The translations under genes and the position numbers were made by a program. Under the pieces are notes generated by a model. That model did not search any database. It saw only the letters and a program-made list of their open reading frames with translations, and was not told the DNA's origin. 6,748 bases of DNA from Micavibrio aeruginosavorus (lineage in GTDB: Bacteria; Pseudomonadota; Alphaproteobacteria; Micavibrionales; Micavibrionaceae): the NCBI GenBank assembly GCA_003241285.1, contig QFOT01000125.1:1-6748 (forward strand), given 5' to 3'. This document shows, piece by piece, positions 1 to 6,078 of this stretch (its first letter is position 1; each line of letters starts with the position of its first letter).

Positions 1-567
1 GATACGCACCGGCTCGGCCTGTCCTGTCGGAAATAAATCAATAATACCGCCGCGAATGGCGAACTCTCCCGCCTCGCGCACGGTTTCGGTTTTCGTATAG
101 CCATTATCTATAAGAAACGTGGTTAGTTTCTTTTGATCCAGACGCCCTTTCTTCTTCACCGATAAATGCGCAGACATTAAATGCTCCGGCGACATCACAC
201 GCTGCATGATCGCGTTCACGGTGGTGAGGATAATGCGCGGCTTGAAGAGGTCTTCGCTTTTCCATTCCAGCATCTCGGCGAGCGCGGAAATCCGGTGCGC
301 GACAATCTCGGTATTCGGTCCGACGCGGTCATATGGCAGACAATCCCAAGCCGGAAAGGATACAAATTGAATATCGGGACCAAAAAAGCGGATTAAATCC
401 TCGAGTGCGGCCAGCCGCGTTTCATCCAACGCGACATGAATAAGCGTCTTTTTTTCCTTTGCCAGTTCACGGGCACGGGCAATCAGGTGCCGCGCGTCCT
501 GCCCTTCTGGCACGCCGTAGACGGTTTTAAACTCTGTGGTGTCAGATTTGGATTGAACTTGCGCCAT
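1..567 (-). CDS. mfd: Transcription-repair coupling factor Mfd, N-terminal part (runs off the left edge)
   Basis: Mfd is a cytoplasmic DNA translocase that removes RNA polymerase stalled at lesions and recruits UvrA to start nucleotide excision repair. Only the first 189 codons are visible; the frame is open to base 1, and the family is usually about 1,150 residues. The visible part is the UvrB-like N-terminal module. Residues 71-85 hold FPAWDCLPYDRVGPN, the 'FPxWExLPYDxxxP' signature shared by Mfd and UvrB. Residues 167-180 hold GEFAIRGGIIDLFP, a hallmark of Mfd. The helicase and RNA polymerase-interacting domains lie outside the window. The ATG at 567-565 follows the sdhE stop by 8 nt, so the two are probably co-transcribed. 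I see no Shine-Dalgarno sequence, and the start codon lies in a perfect inverted repeat (559-575). Family assignment is firm; the exact start is likely but not proven. Confidence 0.93.
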   Translation of the reverse strand, partial: MAQVQSKSDTTEFKTVYGVPEGQDARHLIARARELAKEKKTLIHVALDETRLAALEDLIRFFGPDIQFVSFPAWDCLPYDRVGPNTEIVAHRISALAEMLEWKSEDLFKPRIILTTVNAIMQRVMSPEHLMSAHLSVKKKGRLDQKKLTTFLIDNGYTKTETVREAGEFAIRGGIIDLFPTGQAEPVRI

Positions 568-575
568 TGGCGCAA
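559..575 (-). repeat. Perfect inverted repeat on the mfd start codon
   Basis: The plus strand reads TTGCGCCATTGGCGCAA: two perfectly complementary 7-bp arms (559-565 and 569-575) around a 3-nt loop. In the minus-strand mRNA the loop is AAU and the first G of the 3' arm completes the mfd AUG. The hairpin therefore spans the junction between the sdhE stop (ending at 576) and the mfd start. It could occlude initiation unless ribosomes finishing sdhE open it. The repeat is seen directly; the regulatory role is inference. Confidence 0.5.
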
Positions 576-845
576 TTATCTGGCAAATTGATGCTGTAAA
601 AGCAAGCTCATTACCGAAGATTCTTCGTCCGCAGGCGGTTTTGTCTGACCGGACACCCATTCATAGAGATCGGGATCGGGACATTCGAGAAGTTTTTCGA
701 ACTCGTTCAGTTGATCGGCATCGAACGCTTCGATATTGCGGTCAGCAAAAGACCCTAAAATCAGGTCCATTTCCCGGGTGCCACGGTGCCATGCGCGGAA
801 TTTCAGCATCCGGCGGAATTCTTCGGTAGAATAGGTTTTTTCCAT
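576..845 (-). CDS. sdhE: FAD assembly factor SdhE (succinate dehydrogenase flavinylation, DUF339/YgfY family)
   Basis: SdhE is a small soluble protein that promotes covalent attachment of FAD to the SdhA subunit of succinate dehydrogenase (complex II). The 89-residue length is typical. The family's RGxxE motif is present as RGTRE at residues 21-25, inside RGTREMDLILG, preceded by the usual basic/aromatic helix (RMLKFRAWH). The CPDPDLYEWVSG stretch (residues 55-66) matches the conserved acidic-proline and D-L-Y/F-x-W segment near the end of the fold. The start at 845 gives the expected N-terminal length. It has no obvious Shine-Dalgarno sequence; the bases before it are ATTGCGCC. It is transcribed divergently from recG and sits directly upstream of mfd, a neighbourhood I know from other alphaproteobacteria. 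There is no truncation or frame disruption. Confidence 0.92.
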   Translation of the reverse strand: MEKTYSTEEFRRMLKFRAWHRGTREMDLILGSFADRNIEAFDADQLNEFEKLLECPDPDLYEWVSGQTKPPADEESSVMSLLLQHQFAR

Positions 846-850
846 GGCGC

Positions 851-879
851 AATGTCGGGCTCATTTACATTTATGTCAA
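851..879 (-). promoter_or_regulatory. Candidate sigma-70-type promoter for sdhE-mfd
   Basis: On the minus strand a perfect TTGACA (-35, bases 879-874) is followed after exactly 17 nt by GACATT (856-851), which matches only three of six -10 consensus positions. The -10 element ends 5 nt before the sdhE ATG, so a transcript from here would have almost no leader. The -35 match and spacing are seen; promoter activity is inferred. The weak -10 keeps confidence low. Confidence 0.35.
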
Positions 880-898
880 GGTGAAATAACTTTCAGCC

Positions 899-2980
899 AT
901 GCGCCCATTTATTCTCGATCCCCTCTTCCAGTCTCTCGGCAATTTGCCGGGAGTGGGTCCGAAAAATCTAAAACTGCTTGAAAAATTACTGGGCGGGCCG
1001 AAACTTCTCGATTTGCTGTTTCATCTGCCGATCGATTTTATCGAACGCCAGCGCGTTGACAGCATCTCCGCCGCCAAACCCGACCAGACCGTCATCGTCA
1101 CTGTCACCGTCGATAAACATTCAGCGCCGCCGCGCCGCAATATGCCGTACCGCATTCGGGTGCGCGATAATTCAGGCTTTATGGATCTTGTCTTTTTCAA
1201 TGCACACCCAGCATGGATCGAAAAACAATATCCCATAAATGAAAGCGTCGTGATCAGCGGTAAGGTTGAGGATTTCAAAGGCCAAAAGCAAATTGTCCAC
1301 CCCGATATTCTAGGCAGCGGCGGCGAAGATAATGCCGAGGCTATCGAGCCTATTTATCCGCTCACAGCCGGCATAACCAACCGTTCGCTACGTAAAAATA
1401 TATTAGCCGCTCTCGATAAGGTGCCGGAATTGCCGGAATGGCTGGATGAAGCGCATAAAAAACGCGGGCAGTGGCAAGACTGGAAAGACGCCGCCGTTAA
1501 AATTCATTACCCGACTTCGCCGCAGGATCTGGAAATGCGGGCCAAGTCGCGGGAACGCCTCGCCTATGACGAGCTTCTTGCTAATCAATTGGCATTATTG
1601 ATCGTCCGCAATCAGCAAAAGAAACAAAACGGCCGCGTTTTTCAAACCAATGGCAAAATGCGAAAACAATTAGTGGATGCTTTGCCATGGGCATTGACCA
1701 AGGGACAGGCAGAGGCCTTGACCGAGATCGATAGCGATATGAAAGAGCCTTTGCGCATGTCACGCCTTTTGCAGGGCGATGTAGGATCGGGGAAAACAAT
1801 TGTCGCGGCTCTAGCCATGATGAATGCCGTCGATAGCGGCGCACAAGGCGCGATCATGGCCCCGACGGAAATATTGGCGCGGCAGCATGCGGAAACATTA
1901 AAGCCCTATTTTGAAAAGATAGGCGTTTCTTTCGTCGTTCTGACCGGACGCGACAAAGGTAAAGCCCGTGATAAAATCGTCGACCAAATCGCCGATGGTT
2001 CGGCACAGATCGTTATTGGGACGCATGCGCTGTTTCAGGAAAGCGTCACGTTTCATAATCTGGGTTTGGCAGTGATCGACGAACAGCACCGTTTCGGCGT
2101 TCAGCAGAGATTGCTCTTGTCATCCAAAACCCGCGCCAGCGATGTGCTGGTGATGACAGCCACGCCTATTCCCCGCACGCTGACCCTGACCGCTTACGGC
2201 GACATGGATGTATCGCGCATCATGGAAAAACCGCCGGGGCGCAAACCTATCGACACAAGGCTCATCGCACAGGACAAGCTGGAAGATATGATCGCCGGCT
2301 TGCAGCGCGAAACGTCCAAAGGCGCGCAAGTGTACTGGGTTTGCCCTTTGGTCGAGGAATCCGAATTTCTGGATTTAGCGGCGGCGGAAGAACGTTATCA
2401 GGTTTTACAAAAATTCTTCGGCGAAGATGTCGGCCTGATCCATGGCAAGATGAAAGCCGCCGAAAAAGATGCTGTCATGGAAAAATTCTCACGCGGCGAC
2501 ATTCATGTGCTTGTCGCGACAACGGTGATCGAAGTAGGCGTCAACGTGCCCAACGCCACGATCATGGTGATCGAACATGCCGAGCGGTTCGGCCTTGCCC
2601 AGCTCCACCAATTGCGCGGACGCGTCGGGCGCGGCGATAAAGCGTCTTATTGCTTTTTGTTCTATGCTCATCCTTTGTCGGAAGCTGCCAAGGAGCGATT
2701 GAAAATCATGCGTGACACGGAAGACGGGTTTTTAATCGCAGAGAAGGATCTGGAACTGCGCGGCGGCGGTGAAATCCTTGGCACCAAGCAAAGCGGATTG
2801 CCCGAATTCAAACTGGCCGACATAGCGGCGCATTCAGATCTTTTATTAACCGCAAGGGACGATGCAAGACTGATTCTTTCAAAAGATATAGATCTGAAAA
2901 CCCCACGCGGACAGGCGTTGCGGGCGCTCTTATACCTCTTCGAAAGGGATCAGGCGATTTCGTACTTACGATCCGGATAA
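899..2980 (+). CDS. recG: ATP-dependent DNA helicase RecG
   Basis: RecG is a monomeric superfamily 2 helicase that binds and remodels stalled replication forks and branched recombination intermediates. The 693-residue length matches the family. Domains in order: an N-terminal helical segment with the LPGVGPK motif (residues 16-22), an OB-fold wedge domain at about 60-145, and two helicase domains from about 260. The motifs are intact: Q-like LTKGQ (266-270), Walker A GDVGSGKT (293-300), DEQH box (394-397), TATPIPRT (420-427), and motif VI QLRGRVGRG (571-579). LRGGGEILGTKQSG (620-633) corresponds to the TRG translocation motif. The start at 899 places LPGVGPK at its usual distance. The only ribosome-site candidate is AAGGTG (878-883), 15 nt upstream and weak. 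The gene is divergent from sdhE-mfd across 53 nt, so the two promoters must overlap. No terminator is evident before the next gene 60 nt on. Confidence 0.97.
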   Translation: MRPFILDPLFQSLGNLPGVGPKNLKLLEKLLGGPKLLDLLFHLPIDFIERQRVDSISAAKPDQTVIVTVTVDKHSAPPRRNMPYRIRVRDNSGFMDLVFFNAHPAWIEKQYPINESVVISGKVEDFKGQKQIVHPDILGSGGEDNAEAIEPIYPLTAGITNRSLRKNILAALDKVPELPEWLDEAHKKRGQWQDWKDAAVKIHYPTSPQDLEMRAKSRERLAYDELLANQLALLIVRNQQKKQNGRVFQTNGKMRKQLVDALPWALTKGQAEALTEIDSDMKEPLRMSRLLQGDVGSGKTIVAALAMMNAVDSGAQGAIMAPTEILARQHAETLKPYFEKIGVSFVVLTGRDKGKARDKIVDQIADGSAQIVIGTHALFQESVTFHNLGLAVIDEQHRFGVQQRLLLSSKTRASDVLVMTATPIPRTLTLTAYGDMDVSRIMEKPPGRKPIDTRLIAQDKLEDMIAGLQRETSKGAQVYWVCPLVEESEFLDLAAAEERYQVLQKFFGEDVGLIHGKMKAAEKDAVMEKFSRGDIHVLVATTVIEVGVNVPNATIMVIEHAERFGLAQLHQLRGRVGRGDKASYCFLFYAHPLSEAAKERLKIMRDTEDGFLIAEKDLELRGGGEILGTKQSGLPEFKLADIAAHSDLLLTARDDARLILSKDIDLKTPRGQALRALLYLFERDQAISYLRSG

Positions 2981-3040
2981 TTCATTGAATCTAATGGATA
3001 AATCATGGACTTTTCATGAGTCGGCCATTAAAGTCGATTC

Positions 3041-3619
3041 ATGGCCAAAGTTCTTATTTTATTTGCCCATCCGGCACTTCACCGATCCCGTATCCACCAA
3101 CCGATGATCGAAGCCGTGCGTCATCTGGACGGCGTGACTTTTCATGATTTATATGAAGAATATCCCGATTTTCACATCAACGCGCCGAGAGAACACGAGC
3201 TTCTCGAGCAACATGATATTATAGTCTTCCAGCATCCTCTTTACTGGTATACCTGCCCTGCCCTGATGACCGAGTGGATCGATTTGGTTTTATCCCCTGG
3301 CTGGGCCTTCGGACCGGGCGGCAGCAAGCTGGAGGGAAAAAAATTGTTATCTGCAATTACTGCCGGTATCGGCGGTGAATTTTACCGTGATAGCGATTAC
3401 GACAAGCGTTATCCGATTTCCTATTTCATGCTGCCGTTTGACCAGATCGCCTATCAATGCGGGATGACGTATCTTCAGCCACTGGTTTTCAAAAATACCC
3501 GCACGGCGACAGCCGAAGATGTGATTACCCACACGAATAAGTTCAAAGAAATCATTACCGATCTGGTCAACGGGAAAGACCTGCCTATATTCGAAAGCCA
3601 GATCACGCCTAAATTTTAA
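3041..3619 (+). CDS. kefG: KefF/KefG-like NAD(P)H quinone oxidoreductase, ancillary protein of the Kef potassium efflux system
   Basis: This is a flavodoxin-fold FMN enzyme of the NAD(P)H:quinone reductase (Flavodoxin_2) family. In E. coli, KefF and KefG are required for full activity of KefC and KefB respectively, and KefF also reduces quinones. The 192-residue length fits. Visible elements are AKVLILFAHP (2-11) for the first strand and FMN phosphate loop, YPDF (41-44), IVFQHPLYWYTCPALMTEWID (61-81), GPGG (91-94), and the ITAGIGGEFYR loop (106-116). From memory, the FQHPLYxYxCPALxxEWxD and RYPxSxxxxPF stretches resemble KefG more than KefF, so the symbol is a best guess. There is no clear Shine-Dalgarno sequence. 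The upstream in-frame ATG at 3005 is blocked by a stop, which supports the start at 3041. Thirty-one bases separate it from kef, indicating an operon. Confidence 0.88.
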   Translation: MAKVLILFAHPALHRSRIHQPMIEAVRHLDGVTFHDLYEEYPDFHINAPREHELLEQHDIIVFQHPLYWYTCPALMTEWIDLVLSPGWAFGPGGSKLEGKKLLSAITAGIGGEFYRDSDYDKRYPISYFMLPFDQIAYQCGMTYLQPLVFKNTRTATAEDVITHTNKFKEIITDLVNGKDLPIFESQITPKF

Positions 3620-3633
3620 GCCCATTTTCTAAG

Positions 3634-3640
3634 AGAAGGA
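3634..3640 (+). promoter_or_regulatory. Ribosome binding site of the kef antiporter gene
   Basis: AGAAGGA lies 10 nt before the ATG at 3651 and is a good purine-rich Shine-Dalgarno match. It fixes the kef start and contrasts with the first gene of the pair, which has no recognisable site. Confidence 0.7.
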
Positions 3641-3650
3641 AATTTTACAC

Positions 3651-5531
3651 ATGGACGGAGATTTCCTTTTTTATGCCTTGATCCTGCTGCTGGCCGCCGT
3701 CATCGTCGTGCCCATCGCCAAACGCAGCGGCCTTGGCACCGTGCTGGGCTATATCGTCGCCGGCGTCATCATCGGACCGTTCGGCATGGGATTGATCACC
3801 GAGGCGGAAACCCTGCTCCACTTCTCCGAATTCGGCGTTGTGATGATGCTTTTCCTGATCGGTCTGGAACTGGAGCCTAAAGTTTTATGGCGCCTTCGAA
3901 AAAGCCTGCTCGGGCTCGGTAGCAGCCAGATGATCGCTACAACCGCCCTTATTACCATTCCCTGTATCGCCTTTGGCCTGGCATGGCCCCTGGCACTGGC
4001 GATCGGCCTGGGTCTTGCCCTTTCATCCACGGCGATTTCGTTGCAGATCATGACGGAGCGAAACCTGTTCAGCGCAAAAACAGGCCAGTCAGCGTTTTCG
4101 GTTCTCCTATTTCAGGATCTGGCGATTATCCCAATCCTTGCCATTATCCCGCTTTTAGCAACGGCGACCGAAACCGAGGTTAAAACTATTACTGACGTTT
4201 TGAGAGTTGTCGAACAAGGAAGCGGCGGCGGCTCGTTATGGGAGAAAAGCCTGAAAGTCGTCGGGCTTGTCACGTTATTGATCGGTATCGGTCACTACGC
4301 GGTGCGCCATGTGCTCCATTATATCGCCCGGACAGGCGTACGCGAAATCTTTACGGCAACAGCTTTGCTCCTCGTCATCGGCGTTACCTTTATCATGCTT
4401 TCGGCGGGACTTACCCCTGCGATGGGCGCGTTTATCGCCGGTGTGATTCTGGCGGATTCCGAATACAAGCATGAGATTGAAAACCAGATAGAGCCGTTTA
4501 AATCCCTTCTTCTCGGGCTGTTTTTCATCTCCGTCGGCATGACGATCAATTTCGACGTCTTTTCGAAGAATATCCCGATGATCCTTGGCGCAACTGTCGG
4601 TCTGGTAGCCGTAAAATTACTGGTATTGGCCGGCCTAGCCAAATTCATCAAATTTAACGTTCGCGATAATCTGATGTTCTCCATATTACTGGCACAAGGC
4701 GGCGAATTCGCCTTTGTTATCTTTCAGTTCGCCTCTCAGGTAAAATTACTGACACCCGATATGACCAGCACGCTGAATGTCATCGTTGCGATTTCAATGA
4801 TGGCAACGCCGCTTCTCATTCTCCTTTACGACAAGATCCTCGTGCCATGGCTCGACTCCCGCAAGACAGGCGAGGTATCACCGATCCTGCCGCCACTCAA
4901 CGAGCATAACCCCGTCATTATTTTCGGCTATGGGCGCTTCGGACAGATCATTGGACGGCTTTTACAAGCCAAGCGCATCGGCGCAACCATTCTGGATCAC
5001 GACCCGACCCAGATCGACTTCCTGCGTAAATTCGGATGGAAAGTTTATTACGGCGAAGTTCTCGATATGCACCTGCTCGAAAAAGCCGGGATAGAGCATG
5101 CGAAAATTATCGTGATCGGTATCGATGATTTCGAGAAGAGCGTGAAAGCCACACAGCGCATCAAAGAAACATATCCGCATGTAAAAATCGTCGTTCGCGC
5201 TTATGACCGCCGCAACGCGCAGGATTTTATGAAGGCCGGCGCTGATTTTATCGAAAGAGAAACCTTCGCCTCTGCTCTCAACGCAGGAGAAGCGGTATTG
5301 CGCTTTATGGGATACCGCGCCTTTACCGCTAAAACGCTGGTACGCAAATTCGCCATGCATGACCGCAAAAGCCTGGAAGATGCAGCGCATTTCAATGACA
5401 ACGATAAAGACTGGATTTCTTTCGCATTGGAATCACGCCAGCAGCTGATTGATTTATTTGAAAAAGACCGCCAAGATGCTGAAGCGCATATGGCGGAAAA
5501 CTGGGAACATAAAAACGGAGCTCCTTTATGA
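3651..5531 (+). CDS. kefB: Glutathione-regulated potassium-efflux antiporter, KefB/KefC type (CPA2 family)
   Basis: This inner-membrane K+/H+ antiporter is probably held closed by glutathione and opened by glutathione adducts, acidifying the cytoplasm to protect against electrophiles. The 626 residues match E. coli KefC (about 620). Residues 1-400 contain about 12-13 hydrophobic segments. They include GLELEP (71-76), the FQDLA segment with Asp156 in the ion-path position, and the loop HEIENQIEPFKSLLLGLFF (274-292). A linker (about 401-419) leads to an RCK/KTN domain whose Rossmann loop is GYGRFGQ (426-432), followed by LDHDP (448-452). The C-terminal segment after ERETF (535-539) reads more like KefB than KefC from memory, hence the symbol; kefC is the alternative. 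The regulatory loop has Gln279 where E. coli KefC has Asp264. The gene is preceded by the Kef ancillary oxidoreductase and overlaps the following lipoprotein gene by 4 nt. Confidence 0.93.
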   Translation: MDGDFLFYALILLLAAVIVVPIAKRSGLGTVLGYIVAGVIIGPFGMGLITEAETLLHFSEFGVVMMLFLIGLELEPKVLWRLRKSLLGLGSSQMIATTALITIPCIAFGLAWPLALAIGLGLALSSTAISLQIMTERNLFSAKTGQSAFSVLLFQDLAIIPILAIIPLLATATETEVKTITDVLRVVEQGSGGGSLWEKSLKVVGLVTLLIGIGHYAVRHVLHYIARTGVREIFTATALLLVIGVTFIMLSAGLTPAMGAFIAGVILADSEYKHEIENQIEPFKSLLLGLFFISVGMTINFDVFSKNIPMILGATVGLVAVKLLVLAGLAKFIKFNVRDNLMFSILLAQGGEFAFVIFQFASQVKLLTPDMTSTLNVIVAISMMATPLLILLYDKILVPWLDSRKTGEVSPILPPLNEHNPVIIFGYGRFGQIIGRLLQAKRIGATILDHDPTQIDFLRKFGWKVYYGEVLDMHLLEKAGIEHAKIIVIGIDDFEKSVKATQRIKETYPHVKIVVRAYDRRNAQDFMKAGADFIERETFASALNAGEAVLRFMGYRAFTAKTLVRKFAMHDRKSLEDAAHFNDNDKDWISFALESRQQLIDLFEKDRQDAEAHMAENWEHKNGAPL

Positions 5532-5734
5532 GAAAAATTATTCTTGCCGCTATACTCATATTACCCCTCGCCTCCTGCGGCGACGGCGCCTTGAAGCGCC
5601 AGATTACGATGGCGGGTATTTACTCTATCTGTAAGCCCGATGGCTATCCCGTCGTTTGCTTTGCAGATGCCGATGGTAAAGACGGAGGCCTTTTCTGTAT
5701 GCCGCTTTCCGAAGTCGGCGGTAAGTGCCTGTAA
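5528..5734 (+). CDS. Small cysteine-rich predicted lipoprotein, function unknown, coupled to kef
   Basis: I do not recognise a family for this 68-residue protein. Residues 1-16 form a lipoprotein signal peptide: basic start MRK, hydrophobic core ILAAILILPL, and lipobox LASC with the acylated cysteine at 17. The next residues are Gly-Asp; Asp at +2 is an inner-membrane retention signal in E. coli, but here it is at +3, so sorting is uncertain. The mature part of about 52 residues has four further cysteines (35, 44, 57, 67), spaced 8, 12 and 9 residues apart, suggesting two disulfides in the periplasm. Its ATG overlaps the kef stop (ATGA, 5528-5531), and GGAG at 5517-5520 sits 7 nt upstream, indicating translational coupling. 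That argues for a real gene and for a possible role with the antiporter, which is inference only. Confidence 0.78.
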   Translation: MRKIILAAILILPLASCGDGALKRQITMAGIYSICKPDGYPVVCFADADGKDGGLFCMPLSEVGGKCL

Positions 5735-5765
5735 CTTTTAAACAAATCCACCTGATGTTTTTTTG

Positions 5766-5790
5766 GGAACTTTGAGCGCTGGTCTTCGTT
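5766..5790 (+). promoter_or_regulatory. EcfG-type (general stress response sigma factor) promoter of csbD
   Basis: GGAAC (5766-5770, preceded by G) is separated by exactly 16 nt from CGTT (5787-5790). This matches the known alphaproteobacterial EcfG consensus GGAAC-N16/17-CGTT. It lies 30 nt upstream of the CsbD-family start, leaving room for a transcript start near 5796-5800 and a short leader with the ribosome site. CsbD-family genes are typical stress regulon members, so motif and gene agree. Activity has not been shown. Confidence 0.75.
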
Positions 5791-5820
5791 AGTTAAGCAC
5801 AACAACAAACGGAGATTAAA

Positions 5821-5991
5821 ATGAATAAAGATCGCATTGAAGGCATGATGGACCAAGCAAAAGGTTCAGTAAAAGAAACAGCTGGCAAAATTTCCGGTGA
5901 CGCGAAACTCGAAGCAGAAGGCAAAGCGGACAAACTGTCCGGCAAAGTCCAAAACGCTGTCGGCGGCGCAAAAGACGCGCTTCGCGACTAG
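5821..5991 (+). CDS. CsbD-family general stress protein
   Basis: This 56-residue protein belongs to the CsbD (UPF0337) family, named after a sigma-B-controlled Bacillus subtilis gene. Its members are small, hydrophilic, probably helical stress-induced proteins of unknown biochemical role. The sequence begins MNKDRIEG, with the family's repeated pattern visible as AKGSVKETAGKISGD (13-27), LEAEGKADKLSGKVQ (30-44) and a final GGAKDAL. It has no cysteine, no membrane segment, and many Lys, Ala and Gly residues. GGAG (5811-5814) sits 6 nt before the ATG at 5821 and fixes the start; TAG ends it at 5991. It stands alone between its own EcfG-like promoter (5766-5790) and a strong terminator (6018-6047), so it is probably a single-gene stress transcript. 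The gene symbol is left blank because orthology to Bacillus csbD itself is not established. Confidence 0.9.
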   Translation: MNKDRIEGMMDQAKGSVKETAGKISGDAKLEAEGKADKLSGKVQNAVGGAKDALRD

Positions 5992-6017
5992 TAAAGAATT
6001 TGCCTTAACGGCAAGTA

Positions 6018-6047
6018 AGAACCCGGTCCTTGTGGCCGGGTTTTCTT
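6018..6047 (+). terminator. Rho-independent terminator of the CsbD-family gene
   Basis: The stem pairs AACCCGG (6020-6026) with CCGGGTT (6036-6042). It continues through CC/GG (6028-6029 with 6034-6035) after a single bulged T, and closes with a TTGT loop. The downstream tract is TTTTCTT (6041-6047). It starts 26 nt after the csbD stop. Read on the minus strand the hairpin is followed by the poorer tract TTCTTACTT, so it may also stop convergent ligD transcripts, less efficiently. Confidence 0.88.
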
Positions 6048-6048
6048 A

Positions 6049-6078
6049 TGGCATATTATTTGGTGGCATATTATTTGG
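6049..6078. repeat. Perfect 15-bp tandem duplication covering the ligD stop codon
   Basis: TGGCATATTATTTGG occurs twice in direct succession (6049-6063 and 6064-6078) without a mismatch. The right copy contains the ligD stop codon (TAA read from 6073-6071) and the left copy carries the same stop exactly five codons downstream. The duplication therefore leaves the protein end unchanged and gives a second in-frame stop. It lies just beyond the csbD terminator tract. It looks like a recent slippage event; no function is evident. Confidence 0.85.

Noticed and set aside
181..396. 71-codon plus-strand reading frame opposite mfd
   Set aside because: It lies wholly antisense to a strongly recognised Mfd N-terminus, and its product resembles nothing I know.
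3008..3035. Inverted repeat GACTTT...AAAGTC between recG and the oxidoreductase gene
   Set aside because: Six-bp arms with a 16-nt loop and no T tract; expected by chance and not a terminator.
4962..5390. 142-codon minus-strand reading frame inside kef
   Set aside because: It is antisense to the conserved RCK domain of Kef, without family features or a ribosome site; a shadow frame. The 121-codon frame at 4319-4684 is rejected for the same reason.
5585..5600. GC-rich inverted repeat GGCGC...GCGCC in the lipoprotein gene
   Set aside because: A short stem within coding sequence, with no T tract and no position suggesting regulation.
5740..5764. Possible terminator after the lipoprotein gene
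   Set aside because: AAACA and TGTTT can form only a weak 5-bp AT-rich stem before a run of seven T. The T run is attractive but the stem is too weak to call.
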